A stretch of DNA of 53,429 nt from an uncultured Clostridia bacterium (GTDB lineage: Bacteria; Bacillota; Clostridia; Christensenellales; Aristaeellaceae). The notes under the pieces are model-generated. The model searched no databases, had not been told where the DNA came from, and saw only the letters and a list, made by a program, of their open reading frames with translations. Every line of letters starts with the position of its first letter. The first letter of the stretch is position 1. The stretch lies in assembly GCA_947596085.1 (NCBI GenBank), contig CANQEW010000013.1, positions 1 through 53,429 on the forward strand, in the 5' to 3' direction. The translations under genes and the position numbers were made by a program. This document shows, piece by piece, positions 1 through 8,428 of the stretch.

Positions 1-126
1 GTGAGCTTCAACACGAAGCCGGAGCTGATTCAGCTGTTCGACAAGGAGAGCGGCAACAATCTGATCTGGTATGACGAAGCTTCCGCCAAGGCCAACGCCC
101 CGGTGTGCAAGAGCTACAACTTCTAA
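1..126 (+). CDS. C-terminal end of an unidentified protein (partial)
   Basis: An open frame runs from the first base of the window to a TAA at 124-126 and encodes the last 41 residues of a protein whose start lies outside. The tail is hydrophilic, has several aromatic residues and ends in KSYNF. I do not recognise a family from this fragment. A hairpin terminator follows 12 bases after the stop, which supports this as the true end of a transcribed gene. The next gene (a LacI-type regulator) is convergent, so the two are not in one operon. Confidence 0.6.
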   Translation: MSFNTKPELIQLFDKESGNNLIWYDEASAKANAPVCKSYNF

Positions 127-138
127 GACACAGCGACG

Positions 139-170
139 AAAGTCCCGTCCGTCATGGGCGGGGCTTTTCT
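139..170 (+). terminator. Rho-independent terminator after the partial gene
   Basis: An 11-bp stem, AAGTCCCGTCC paired with GGGCGGGGCTT (with G-U pairs), has a 5-base loop and is followed by TTTTCT. It lies just behind the stop codon at 126 and in front of the convergent regulator gene. Confidence 0.75.
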
Positions 171-226
171 ATGGGAAAAAACGACAAGGGCGGATGGCTG
201 GTTCTTCTCAAAGCATAGATTTCGCT

Positions 227-1249
227 TCAGACGGATTCGCGTTCGATGATGGAGCACTCGACGATCTCCCGCTGGGGTGGAGCGTCGGGGTTTTGAATGA
301 GAGAGAGGATGCGCCGGGCGGTGCACACGCCGATCTCCGCGGTGGGCAGAGCCACTGTGGTCAGCGGCGGGTTCAGGTAGCGGGCGATCTCCCGATTGTC
401 GAAGCCGGCGACGGCCACATCGCGGGGCACGGACAAGCCCGCCTCGGCCAGCGCGTGAATGCAGCCGGCGGCCATCAGGTCGTTCATGGCGAAGATCGCC
501 GTGGGGCGCTTCGGGCAGGCGAGCAGCTCCAGCGTGCGGGCGCGGCCCGAATCGGACTCCCAATCGCCGTAGCGGATGTACTCCGGGGGTACGGGGTGCC
601 CCGCCTCGCGCATGGCCTGCTGGTAGCCCTTCAGCCGCATGACGGTGGGGTAGGAGTGCGGCTGGCCCGCGATCACCGCGATGCGCCGGTGTCCTTTGCC
701 GATCAGGTATTGGGTTAACGCCTTCGCGGAGTCCAAGTTGGCGTAGGTCACGCAGCTGTCCAGCTGGGTGCCATGGGAGTAGGCGAACACCAGCGGCCGC
801 CGCATGGGATCAAAGAGCGGATCGAGATGGCGGTTGTGCATGCCCACGTAGATGATGCCGTCCACGTGCGCCTGGATCAGCGCCGCCGCGCCAGCGTTGA
901 TGTGGTCGCGGTAAGCGACGATCTGTTCGTATTGGTTGTACAGTTTTTCCAACAGATGAAGGTCAAACATCAGCATTCGATAGCCGCTCCTGGCGAGCGT
1001 TTCGCTGATGCCGCTGACGACTTCCACCACCGGCAGGCCGCGAATGTCCTCCACCAGCACGCCGATGGTGTGGGTCTGACCGCTGCGCAGCGACTTCGCC
1101 AGCGTGTTCGGCGTGTAGTTGGCCTGCCGGATCGCCATCCGCACGCGCTCGGTGGTCTCCGGGGAGAGCCGCTTCGTGCCGTTGACCACGTGGGAGACCG
1201 TCGCCGTGGATACGCCCGCCAGATCCGCCACTTCCTTCATCGTCACCAT
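227..1249 (-). CDS. LacI-family transcriptional regulator
   Basis: This 340-residue DNA-binding repressor has the usual family length. The N-terminus carries the LacI helix-turn-helix (MKEVADLAGVSTATVSHVVN, residues 4-23) and the hinge-type sequence YTPNTLAKSLRSG. It is followed by a periplasmic-binding-protein-like sensor domain ending in PPLTTVALP. The start chosen is the ATG at 1249 because GAGGAG lies about 10 bases upstream; the frame stays open further upstream without a better site. The ligand is unknown, probably a sugar. No sugar operon is adjacent: the upstream gap holds palindromes that could be its operators and an orphan ribosome site, as if the regulated operon had been lost. 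Confidence 0.9.
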   Translation of the reverse strand: MVTMKEVADLAGVSTATVSHVVNGTKRLSPETTERVRMAIRQANYTPNTLAKSLRSGQTHTIGVLVEDIRGLPVVEVVSGISETLARSGYRMLMFDLHLLEKLYNQYEQIVAYRDHINAGAAALIQAHVDGIIYVGMHNRHLDPLFDPMRRPLVFAYSHGTQLDSCVTYANLDSAKALTQYLIGKGHRRIAVIAGQPHSYPTVMRLKGYQQAMREAGHPVPPEYIRYGDWESDSGRARTLELLACPKRPTAIFAMNDLMAAGCIHALAEAGLSVPRDVAVAGFDNREIARYLNPPLTTVALPTAEIGVCTARRILSLIQNPDAPPQREIVECSIIERESV

Positions 1250-1396
1250 GCGCAAAATTCTCCTCAAAAATTTGGTGATTTTCACCATTATACTGTCTGC
1301 GCGTCGCTCCGTCAATTCCCTGGAAAGAATTTCAGAAATATGATTCACAGATTCATCCAATCGTTTCGTGCGATTCACGTAAAATTAGCCCCGATG

Positions 1397-1448
1397 GTTT
1401 AAGCGTTAAACGATAGGCTAAATCAGATTCGATGGTTATTCGTTTAAC
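1397..1448. promoter_or_regulatory. Palindromes upstream of the LacI-type regulator (candidate operators)
   Basis: GTTTAA-GCG-TTAAAC (1397-1411) is a perfect 6-3-6 palindrome. GTTAAACGA (1405-1413) is repeated in inverted form as TCGTTTAAC (1440-1448), and each copy is preceded by GATGGTT. Position and symmetry fit operators of the neighbouring LacI-type protein (autoregulation or control of a lost divergent operon). This is inference from position only. Confidence 0.45.
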
Positions 1449-1481
1449 TTCAATCACTCTTGGAGAGGAGGAAATCACCAT

Positions 1482-1517
1482 AAAAAAGCGCACCGGCGTT
1501 GGCTGCCGGTGTGCTTT
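1482..1517 (-). terminator. Strong hairpin with U-tract on the minus strand
   Basis: A 13-bp stem, AAAGCGCACCGGC (1485-1497) with GCCGGTGTGCTTT (1505-1517) and one G-U pair, has a 7-base loop. Read on the minus strand it ends in six U, so it terminates leftward transcription, most likely that of dapH about 290 bases upstream. Confidence 0.65.
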
Positions 1518-1696
1518 CGCTGTAAAATGGGGAGGAATATCAGTTCCGAAATATTTTCGATTATTTTGCTTGAATGGGCGAAAAATACTTCAAAAATTTT
1601 TCGATCACGCCTGAAATCACGCTGTAACAGCGGGAAAACTTTTTGGATCGAAGCATGGCGCCGTCGAAAATTTTTCTTTAAACCTGGCGAAAACTA

Positions 1697-1725
1697 TTGA
1701 CAAAGTCAGGCCGTGCGATTAATAT
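1697..1725 (+). promoter_or_regulatory. Consensus sigma-A-type promoter facing the 3' end of dapH
   Basis: TTGACA (1697-1702), a 17-base spacer and TAATAT (1720-1725) form a near-perfect promoter on the plus strand. No plus-strand gene follows until 2599, because dapH is on the other strand. A hairpin (1746-1787) lies 15-20 bases after the expected transcription start. The product would be a short hairpin RNA or an antisense transcript of dapH. Confidence 0.6.
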
Positions 1726-1808
1726 AGCACGTAGGGAATGAGGAGCCTCGCGGAGGACCGGCGGAATTCCCAGCGGCCACCGCGAGGAATGATTGCGGTT
1801 TTGCCGCC

Positions 1809-2507
1809 TCACAGTTCCCGCAGCGCGTCGATCAGCGCGGTCTTGCCCGCGGCCTTTTCGTCCTTGTCCTTGATCTTGCGCGCGGGGATGCCCGCGACGA
1901 CCGCGTTGGGCTCCACGTCCGAGATCACCACGGCTCCGGCCGCGACCACCGCGCCCCGGCCGATGCGCACGCCCTCGATCACCACGGCGTTCGCGCCGAT
2001 CAGCACGTCGTCCTCGACGATCACCGGCGTCGCGCTGGCGGGCTCGATCACGCCCGCGAGCACCGCGCCCGCGCCCACGTGGCAGTGCCTGCCCACCGTG
2101 GCCCGGCCGCCGAGCACAGCGCCCATGTCGATCATCGTGCCTTCGCCGATGACCGCGCCGATGTTGATCACCGCGCCCATCATGATGACCGCGTTGTCGC
2201 CGATTTCCACCTGGTCGCGAATGATCGCGCCGGGCTCAATGCGGGCGTTGATGTTTTTCTTGTCCAGCATCGGAATCGCCGAGTTGCGGCAGTCGTTCTC
2301 GACCACAAGCTCGTCGATGTCCGCGGCGCGTGACTCGAGGATCGGCCCGATTTCGGCCCAGTCGCCGAAGATCACGCTGGTGCCGTTGCCCATGGGGAAG
2401 ACCTTCGCGCCGCCGAAGCTAATTTCGGCCTTCGAGCGCAGGAATACGCGCACGGGCGTCTGCTTCTTCGATGTGCGGATGAGTTCGATGATTTCCTGTG
2501 CGTTCAT
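1809..2507 (-). CDS. dapH: Tetrahydrodipicolinate N-acetyltransferase
   Basis: The enzyme acetylates 2,3,4,5-tetrahydrodipicolinate from acetyl-CoA, the first step of the acetylase branch to meso-diaminopimelate and lysine, in the cytoplasm. The 232-residue protein has the usual length. It has the DapH N-terminal alpha/beta region (about 1-80) and then a left-handed beta helix of hexapeptide repeats (about 85-205) with [34 protein letters not shown] and the closing [11 protein letters not shown]. The ATG at 2507 has GGAGGCGG upstream. It is divergent from the deacetylase of the same pathway (2599) instead of being in its operon, so the two arms share a 91-base promoter region. Confidence 0.95.
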   Translation of the reverse strand: MNAQEIIELIRTSKKQTPVRVFLRSKAEISFGGAKVFPMGNGTSVIFGDWAEIGPILESRAADIDELVVENDCRNSAIPMLDKKNINARIEPGAIIRDQVEIGDNAVIMMGAVINIGAVIGEGTMIDMGAVLGGRATVGRHCHVGAGAVLAGVIEPASATPVIVEDDVLIGANAVVIEGVRIGRGAVVAAGAVVISDVEPNAVVAGIPARKIKDKDEKAAGKTALIDALREL

Positions 2508-2539
2508 ATTGACCGCCTCCGTTTTGCTTTCTGCGTCTC

Positions 2540-2568
2540 AGAATAGCACCCGGGCGCGGCGATTGCAA
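2540..2568 (-). promoter_or_regulatory. Possible dapH promoter
   Basis: On the minus strand TTGCAA (2568-2563), a 17-base spacer and TATTCT (2545-2540) lie 33 bases upstream of the dapH start. Both boxes deviate from consensus, so this is a moderate candidate. No equally clear promoter was seen for the plus-strand operon in the same gap. Confidence 0.4.
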
Positions 2569-2598
2569 CCACATATACGTAATTTTTAGGAGGAAGCC

Positions 2599-3693
2599 AT
2601 GAGCCGCATTGCTGACGACCGCCGCGCGCTGCACCGCGTTCCGGAGCTGGACCGGGCGCTGGATTGCACCATGGAGTACCTGCGCGGCGCGCTGTCCGGG
2701 CTGCGCTGCGAGCTGAGTTCGCCCATACCCGGGTCGCTGTGCGCATGGTTTGACAACGGCGCGGGGAGGGCGCTGGCCTTTCGCAGCGACGCGGACGCGC
2801 TGCCCGTTCGCGAGGTCACCGGGCTGCCGTTCGCGTCCGAGCATTCGGACAGGATGCACGCCTGCGGCCACGACGGCCACATGGCCATGCTGCTGGAGCT
2901 GGCCCGGCGGCTGGACGGCATGAAGTCAGACCGTGACTATCTGTTAATTTTCCAGCCCGCCGAGGAGACCACCGGCGGTGCGCGCGACATCTGCGAGACG
3001 GGCATACTGGCCGAGAGGCGGGTCGAGGCGCTGTTTGGAATGCACCTCTGGCCGGGGTTGGCGAAGGGCGAAATCTTCAGCCGCCCGGGCGAGATGATGG
3101 CGCGCTCCTGCGAGGTCACCGTTGACATCGCGGGCGAGTCCCGTCACATCGCGCAGAGCGAGGGCGGGCGCGACGCGCTGCTGGCGGGCGTGGACATTCT
3201 CAACCGCGCGCGGGAGATCGAGGCCGCGCAGCCCGAGGGCACGTTCCGCGTGCTGCGCTTCGGGAAGATGGTCAGCGGCACCGCCCGCAACGCGCTGAGC
3301 GCGCAGACCCACATCGAGGGCACGCTGCGCGCCTTCCAGGACGAGATATTCTTCTCCATGCGCGACGCGCTCTTCCGCGCGGCGGCAGAGGTGGAGGGAG
3401 CCACCGGCTGCGCCGTCTCCGTTTCCACCAGCGACGGCTATCCCGCCGTGATGAATCCGCCGGAGCTCTGCGAGCGCGTGCGCGCCTGCGGGATCGACTA
3501 TCGCCCGCTCGCGCGACCGGCGATGACCACGGAGGACTTCTCCTGGTACCAGCGCTATGTGCCGGCAATGTTCTTCTTCCTCGGCTTGGGCGACGTGCCG
3601 CCGCTCCACGCCGCGAACTTCGACTTCGACGAGTCCGTGCTGGAATCCGGCGCAGACTTTTACGAACAACTCGCGCGAAACTTCCGCGCCTGA
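2599..3693 (+). CDS. dapL: N-acetyldiaminopimelate deacetylase (M20 amidohydrolase)
   Basis: This M20-family metal-dependent amidohydrolase, 364 residues, removes acetyl from N-acetyl-LL-diaminopimelate to give LL-diaminopimelate. Metal-site motifs are visible: HACGHDGHMA (about 86-95), FQPAEE (about 116-121), GMHLWP and a late His in PPLHAANFDFDE. The ATG at 2599 follows TTTTTAGGAGGAAGCC. General M20 aminoacylases look alike, but the head position in an operon with dapA, dapB and lysC, opposite dapH, makes the DAP role the best reading. The aminotransferase, epimerase and decarboxylase of the pathway are not in the window. dapA follows after a 24-base gap. Confidence 0.88.
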   Translation: MSRIADDRRALHRVPELDRALDCTMEYLRGALSGLRCELSSPIPGSLCAWFDNGAGRALAFRSDADALPVREVTGLPFASEHSDRMHACGHDGHMAMLLELARRLDGMKSDRDYLLIFQPAEETTGGARDICETGILAERRVEALFGMHLWPGLAKGEIFSRPGEMMARSCEVTVDIAGESRHIAQSEGGRDALLAGVDILNRAREIEAAQPEGTFRVLRFGKMVSGTARNALSAQTHIEGTLRAFQDEIFFSMRDALFRAAAEVEGATGCAVSVSTSDGYPAVMNPPELCERVRACGIDYRPLARPAMTTEDFSWYQRYVPAMFFFLGLGDVPPLHAANFDFDESVLESGADFYEQLARNFRA

Positions 3694-3717
3694 CCAAATT
3701 TACGGGAGGGAAACACC

Positions 3718-4608
3718 ATGTCCAACACCATCTTTAAGGGAATCGCCACCGCGCTGATCACCCCGTTCCAGGCCGACGGCTCCGTGGATTTTGAAGCCTA
3801 CGGCCGCATCATCGACTGGCAGATCGAGAGCGGCATCGACGCTCTGGTGAGCTGCGGCACCTCGGGCGAGAACCCGACGCTCTCCGACGAGGAGCATCAG
3901 GAGGTGCTGCGCTTCGCCGTCGAGCGCACCGCGAAGCGCGTGCCGCTGATCGCGGGCACCGGCAGCAACGACACCCGCCACGCCATCGAGATGACGAAAT
4001 TTGCCTGCTCCATCGGCGCGGACGCGGTGCTGGTGGTTACGCCCTACTACAACAAGGCCACCCAGAACGGCCTGGTGCGGTCGTTCGGCGCGATCGCCGA
4101 CGCGAGCACCGTGCCGGTGATCGTGTACAACGTGCCCTCCCGCACCGGCTGCGGCATCCAGCCCGCGACCTACGCGAAGCTGGCGGAGCATCCGATGATT
4201 CAGGCCATCAAGGAGGCCAACGGCAGCATTTCCTCCGTCGTCGAGACCATGTCGCTGGTCAAGGGCAAGCTCGACCTCTACTCCGGCAACGACGATCAGA
4301 TCGTGCCGATCATGGCGATGGGCGGCCTGGGCTGCATCTCCGTGCTCTCCAACGTGATGCCGAAGGAGACCTGCGAGATCGCGAAGCGCTTCTTTGCCGG
4401 CGACGTCGCGGGCGCGGCGGAGCTGCAGATGCGGTATCTCCCGCTGATCAACGCGCTGTTCTGCGAGGTCAACCCGATTCCCGCCAAGGCCGCCATGGCC
4501 GCCATGGGCCTGTGCGAGGACGTGCTGCGCCTGCCGCTGACGCCCATGGAGAGCGCGAACCGCGAGCGCCTGCTGAACTGCATGCGCAAGGAGGGGCTGA
4601 TCCAGTGA
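3718..4608 (+). CDS. dapA: 4-hydroxy-tetrahydrodipicolinate synthase
   Basis: This is a class I aldolase (TIM barrel) that condenses pyruvate with aspartate semialdehyde, the committed step to diaminopimelate and lysine. The 296 residues match the family. Seen are GTSGE (47-51, substrate-binding Thr), YNVPSRTG with catalytic Tyr137, and the Schiff-base lysine K165 in AIKEANG. The ATG at 3718 has GGGAGGGAAACACC in front. Its stop overlaps the dapB start by four bases (GTGA, 4605-4608), so the two are translationally coupled. No lysine riboswitch was seen upstream of the operon. Confidence 0.97.
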   Translation: MSNTIFKGIATALITPFQADGSVDFEAYGRIIDWQIESGIDALVSCGTSGENPTLSDEEHQEVLRFAVERTAKRVPLIAGTGSNDTRHAIEMTKFACSIGADAVLVVTPYYNKATQNGLVRSFGAIADASTVPVIVYNVPSRTGCGIQPATYAKLAEHPMIQAIKEANGSISSVVETMSLVKGKLDLYSGNDDQIVPIMAMGGLGCISVLSNVMPKETCEIAKRFFAGDVAGAAELQMRYLPLINALFCEVNPIPAKAAMAAMGLCEDVLRLPLTPMESANRERLLNCMRKEGLIQ

Positions 4609-5330
4609 GAATTATCATCAACGGCGCCTGCGGGCGCATGGGCCGCGCGCTCGCCGCGGTGCTCGCCGAGACCGAGCGCCATGAGATCGCCGCGCGCGTG
4701 GATGTAAACGCCGCCGAACCGGGCGTTCTGACGGACATCAATGCCTCTCCCGAGGCGGATATGATCATCGACTTCTCCCACCACAGCGCCGTCGGCGCGC
4801 TGCTGGATTTCGCCGAGGCGCGCGAGCTCCCCGTGGTGGTCTGCACCACCGGGCACGACGAGGCGGAACTGGCCCGCATCGCGGAGGCGGCGAAGCGTGT
4901 GCCCGTATTCCACAGCGGCAACATGTCCGTGGGCGTGGCGCTTCTGTGCCGGATGGCCCGGGACACGGCGCGGCTGTTCCCCGAGGCGGACGTCGAGATC
5001 GTCGAGACCCACCACCGGCACAAGATTGACGCGCCCAGCGGCACCGCGAAGATGATCTTCGAATCCATCCGTGAGGTGCGGCCCGAGGCGAAGATGGTCT
5101 GCGGCCGCAGCGGCATGTCGCCGCGCACCCCGGACGAGGTCGGCATCCAGGCCGTGCGCCGGGGAGAGATTGTGGGCATCCATGAGGTGCACATCACCAC
5201 GGCCACCCAGAGCCTGACCCTCAAGCACGAGGCGTTCAGCCGCTCGCTGTTCGCGGAGGGCGCGGTGTGCGCGGCGGAATTCCTGGTGGATCAGCCCGCC
5301 GGGCGCTACGACATGAAATCATTGATTTGA
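4605..5330 (+). CDS. dapB: 4-hydroxy-tetrahydrodipicolinate reductase
   Basis: The enzyme reduces the DapA product with NAD(P)H. I read 241 residues from the GTG at 4605, which overlaps the dapA stop and has AAGGAGGGG about 7 bases upstream. The frame is open further upstream, inside dapA, but lacks the fold there. The Rossmann motif GACGRMGR lies at residues 7-14. The catalytic segment HHRHKIDAPSGTA carries the conserved His-His and Lys, and a GIHEVHI segment precedes the C-terminal strands. The length is normal. A short gap of 14 bases leads to the aspartate kinase gene. Confidence 0.96.
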   Translation: MRIIINGACGRMGRALAAVLAETERHEIAARVDVNAAEPGVLTDINASPEADMIIDFSHHSAVGALLDFAEARELPVVVCTTGHDEAELARIAEAAKRVPVFHSGNMSVGVALLCRMARDTARLFPEADVEIVETHHRHKIDAPSGTAKMIFESIREVRPEAKMVCGRSGMSPRTPDEVGIQAVRRGEIVGIHEVHITTATQSLTLKHEAFSRSLFAEGAVCAAEFLVDQPAGRYDMKSLI

Positions 5331-5344
5331 GGGGTAATCCGCCC

Positions 5345-6658
5345 ATGCACAAGACCGTAAAATTCGGCGGCAGTTCGCTGGCAGACGCGAAGCAGTTCCG
5401 CAAGGTGGCCGCGATTCTCGCCGCCGACGAGAGCCGCCGCTACGTGGTCGTCTCCGCGCCGGGCAAGCGCTGGGACGGCGACGTGAAGATCACCGACCTG
5501 CTCTACACCTGCTATGCCGACGCCGCGAAGGGCGAGGATTTCTCCGGCCCCTTCGCGCAGATTCGCGAGCGCTACGAAGAGATCTGCCGCGAGCTCGGCC
5601 TGAACCTCGATCTGGACGGCGCGCTTCGCGAAATCGAATCCGAGCTGCGCGCGCGGCCCGACCGCGACTATGCCGCCAGCCGTGGCGAGTATCTGAACGC
5701 GCTGGTGATGGCCGCGTTTCTGGACATACCCATGGTGGACGCGGCGGGGCGCATTCTGTTCGACGAGAACGGAAACTTCCTGCCCGAGGCCAGCTACCGC
5801 GCGCTGTACGCGAAGCTCAAGGAGACCCCGCGCGCGGTGATTCCGGGCTTTTACGGGAGCTTCCGGGACGGCAGGATTCACACCTTCTCGCGCGGCGGCT
5901 CGGACGTGACCGGAGCCATCGTGGCCCGCGCCACGAACTCCGCGCTCTACGAGAACTGGACGGACGTGTCCGGCCTGCTCTCCTGCGACCCGCACATCGT
6001 CGAAAATCCCGCGCCGATTCGCGGCATCTCCTACACGGAGCTGCGGGAGTTGAGCTACATGGGCGCGAGCGTGCTGCACGAATCGGCGATCTTCCCGGTG
6101 AAATCGGCGGGCATCCCCATCAACATCCGCAACACCAACGCCCCTGACGATCCCGGCACGATGATCCAGACCGGCGCGGGTTTGAAGTACGACCGTCCGG
6201 TCACGGGCATCGCGGGCCGCAAGGGCTTCTCTACGATTCTGGTGGAGATGGATCAGATGAACGAGACGGTGGGCTACGCGCGCGACGTGCTGCAGGTGAT
6301 CGCGAAGTACGGCATACTGATGGAGCACATGCCCTCGGGCATCGACACGCTGTCCGTGGTGGTGCCCACCGCGCAGCTCGATCCGCATCGCAACGAGATT
6401 CTGGTGGAACTCAAGAACACCACCCACGCGGACGCGATCTACGTCAGCGACCGGCTTGCGCTGATCGCGGTGGTGGGCCGGGGCATGGTGCGCCAGAAGG
6501 GCACCGCCGCCCGCGTCTTCCGCGCGCTGTCCGAAGCGAAGATCAACGTGAACATGATCGACCAGGGCTCGGGCGAGATGAACATCATCGTCGGCGTGGA
6601 GAGCGCGGACTTCGAGGAAGCCATGCGCGCGCTGTATCGGGAATTCTTCCCGGCGTGA
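5345..6658 (+). CDS. lysC: Aspartate kinase
   Basis: The enzyme phosphorylates aspartate, the entry step to lysine, threonine and methionine. The 437-residue single-function protein starts at the ATG at 5345 (GAGGGGT upstream). The amino-acid kinase domain begins KFGGSS (6-11) and includes FSRGGSDVTGA. The C-terminal third carries two ACT domains, with the typical NVNMIDQGSGEMNIIVGV, which suggests end-product control. Placement behind dapA and dapB suggests a lysine-pathway isoenzyme. The frame is open upstream into dapB, but that part is out of the family. A terminator hairpin follows directly. Confidence 0.95.
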   Translation: MHKTVKFGGSSLADAKQFRKVAAILAADESRRYVVVSAPGKRWDGDVKITDLLYTCYADAAKGEDFSGPFAQIRERYEEICRELGLNLDLDGALREIESELRARPDRDYAASRGEYLNALVMAAFLDIPMVDAAGRILFDENGNFLPEASYRALYAKLKETPRAVIPGFYGSFRDGRIHTFSRGGSDVTGAIVARATNSALYENWTDVSGLLSCDPHIVENPAPIRGISYTELRELSYMGASVLHESAIFPVKSAGIPINIRNTNAPDDPGTMIQTGAGLKYDRPVTGIAGRKGFSTILVEMDQMNETVGYARDVLQVIAKYGILMEHMPSGIDTLSVVVPTAQLDPHRNEILVELKNTTHADAIYVSDRLALIAVVGRGMVRQKGTAARVFRALSEAKINVNMIDQGSGEMNIIVGVESADFEEAMRALYREFFPA

Positions 6659-6667
6659 GAAACGCAG

Positions 6668-6704
6668 AGCGGGCGGGGGACGCGAATCCTCCGCCCGCTT
6701 TTGC
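6668..6704 (+). terminator. Terminator of the dap-lysC operon
   Basis: AGCGGGCGG...CCGCCCGCT forms a stem of about 12 bp with loop GACGCGAATC, followed by TTTT. The loop sequence recurs in another hairpin at about 7438-7461. Confidence 0.85.
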
Positions 6705-6790
6705 GCGCTGGGTGTAGAAGTCTCCTCGGGAGGGAACAAATTCTGGTTTTCCCTCGTCTATGTCTGCAAAGAAGTGTGGAGGGAAAGAGA

Positions 6791-7417
6791 ATGAAACGGA
6801 TTTCAAAGGTTGGCGCGGTTCTGCTCGCGCTGGCTCTGTGCTTTGCGCAAACGGCGTTCGCGTCAGGCGTGGTGAATCTGAACGGGGCAGAGCGCCACGC
6901 GATGAATCTGTTTTTGAGCAATTTCACGGAGGTGGGCAGCGACGTATCCTGCTATGACGTGGACAGCGTACTGGTGGACTTCGCCCACGATCACCTCTGG
7001 TTCAACGATCACGACGCCTTCGAGTACGGCGAGTACGCCAACGGCACCAACTGCCGCGTTCCCGACGACCGCATTCAGGAGATCGTGGACAAGTACTTCG
7101 CCTGGTCGCGCGAGGTGGATCTCTCCCAGACGCGCTTCGACTACGACGGCGAATATTACTACCACGAGGAGACCGGCGGCTGGTTGAACGCCGGCTTCGC
7201 GCTCGCGCTCAACGCCTACGAAACGGAGCCGGGGCGCTATTACGTATCCTTCCTGACGTTTGGGGAGGGCCAGGCGTGGAACAGCGACGATTTGGATCTG
7301 AACTTCGCCGACGCGGAGATGAAGTTCGGCATACCCATGCACGGCGGCCACGCGTGGATCACTGCCGAGAACCTTTCCGACCGCTCCACCTATCGGATGG
7401 CGGAATTCGCCTACTGA
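6791..7417 (+). CDS. Exported protein of unknown function
   Basis: The protein has 208 residues from the ATG at 6791, preceded by GGAGGG. The N-terminus MKRISK, then a hydrophobic stretch and AFA-SG near residue 24, is a classical signal peptide. There is no lipobox Cys, so a secreted or wall-facing soluble protein is expected. The mature part is acidic and rich in Asp, Tyr and Trp, with no motif I recognise. It ends a few bases before two strong hairpins and has its own ribosome site behind the dap terminator, so it is probably monocistronic. Function is unknown. Confidence 0.7.
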   Translation: MKRISKVGAVLLALALCFAQTAFASGVVNLNGAERHAMNLFLSNFTEVGSDVSCYDVDSVLVDFAHDHLWFNDHDAFEYGEYANGTNCRVPDDRIQEIVDKYFAWSREVDLSQTRFDYDGEYYYHEETGGWLNAGFALALNAYETEPGRYYVSFLTFGEGQAWNSDDLDLNFADAEMKFGIPMHGGHAWITAENLSDRSTYRMAEFAY

Positions 7418-7465
7418 ACGGGCAGGCGAATGGCGGGAGACGCGAATCTCCCGCTTGCAGGCTAC

Positions 7466-7496
7466 CCAAAAAGGTCGCAGACAGCGACCTTTTTGG
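7466..7496. terminator. Bidirectional terminator between convergent genes
   Basis: A perfect 13-bp inverted repeat (CCAAAAAGGTCGC / GCGACCTTTTTGG) with loop AGACA gives U-tracts in both directions. It serves the exported protein (plus) and the dehydrogenase (minus). A GC-rich hairpin GGCGGGA-GACGCGAATC-TCCCGC sits just before it. Confidence 0.9.
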
Positions 7497-7532
7497 ATGC
7501 CCGGATGGATATAGCTTTCTACTTTCGAGAAT

Positions 7533-8240
7533 TCATCCGGCAAACGTCCAACCGCAGTCGTTGTGATAGATCATCAGCCGCGTCATGCCGCCGTCGGCAC
7601 AGATGTTTTCGCCGGTGATAAAGCCGGCCTTTTCCGAACAGAGGAACAGCGCAAGCTCCGCGATATCCTCGGGCCGGCCCACCCGGCCCACGGGCTGCTG
7701 AGTCGCGTCTGGGCCGATGATCTCCGAATCGGTGGTATCGATCCAGCCGGGAGAGATGGAATTCACCCGCGCCCGGCCCGCGAGGCTCACCGCCAGCGCG
7801 TGGGTCAGCGCCGAAATCCCGCCCTTCGCGGCGGTGTAGCTCTCGGTCTCGGGCTGGCTCATGCGGTCGCGGGAGGAGGAGATATTCACGATGGCCGCGC
7901 CCGGCGCGAGGTGGTTCGCCAGCAGCTTCGTCAGGTAGAACGGCGCGCTCACGCCCACCCGCAGCGCGTAGTTGAATTCCTCCCAGGAGCAGTCCGAGAT
8001 GCCCTTCATCAGCGGCGGCGCGTTGTTGACGATGCAGTCCACGCGGCCGTGCTTCGCGATCACCTCCGCCGCGAAGCGTTCCAATACCGCCGGGTCGGCG
8101 ATGTTGCCCGCGAAGATTCCCTCGCCGGGCGTTCTGTCGATGGCGCAGACCTTCGCGCCCTCTCGTTCAAACGCCGCGCAAATCGTCCTTCCGATGCCAT
8201 GCGCACCGCCGGTCACGACGGCAACCTTATCCTTAAACAT
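7533..8240 (-). CDS. Short-chain dehydrogenase/reductase
   Basis: This NAD(P)-dependent oxidoreductase of the classical SDR family has 235 residues. The ATG at 8240 has GGAGGG 7 bases upstream and starts directly at MFKDKVAVVTGG. Motifs are TGGAHGIG (cofactor), VNNAP (variant of NNAG), the catalytic Ser in VNISSS and Tyr/Lys in ESYTAAKGG, and SPGWIDT. The substrate cannot be told. It is monocistronic, convergent with the exported protein and divergent from the Nudix gene. Confidence 0.9.
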   Translation of the reverse strand: MFKDKVAVVTGGAHGIGRTICAAFEREGAKVCAIDRTPGEGIFAGNIADPAVLERFAAEVIAKHGRVDCIVNNAPPLMKGISDCSWEEFNYALRVGVSAPFYLTKLLANHLAPGAAIVNISSSRDRMSQPETESYTAAKGGISALTHALAVSLAGRARVNSISPGWIDTTDSEIIGPDATQQPVGRVGRPEDIAELALFLCSEKAGFITGENICADGGMTRLMIYHNDCGWTFAG

Positions 8241-8428
8241 ACGGTGTCCCTCCGAATCGAGAATATTATCGAATTTCAGTCCAAACACGGGGGATTTTTC
8301 CCTCCGTTTGCAACTTGTCTATAATTATAAACCGTCGGGCGGTGCATGGCAAGGGGCGAGGCTGCACCCCTTGACGATGGCGGCGGGCGATCCTATAATA
8401 AAAATGGAAGTGTGAAAGCGAAGGGGAG

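Larger units (their letters stand above)
1250..1808. other. Gene-poor gap between the LacI regulator and dapH
   Basis: No convincing gene lies in these 559 bases. They hold candidate LacI operators (1397-1448), an orphan ribosome site AGGAGG (1466-1471) exactly 8 bases before an ATA codon (1480), and the minus-strand terminator at 1482-1517. An AT-rich stretch follows with AAAATTTTTCGA and TCGAAAATTTTT as inverted repeats (about 1590-1677). A consensus plus-strand promoter (1697-1725) is followed by an 8-bp hairpin CCTCGCGG / CCGCGAGG (1746-1753 and 1780-1787). A frame of 44 codons from the ATA is open but looks random. Confidence 0.5.

Noticed and set aside
1738..2589. Long plus-strand open frame of 283 codons opposite dapH
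   Set aside because: It is the antisense shadow of a GC-rich hexapeptide-repeat gene; Pro/Thr/Ser-rich with no ribosome site.
2508..2598. Lysine riboswitch upstream of the dap operon
   Set aside because: The 91-base divergent gap is too short and shows none of the conserved helices.
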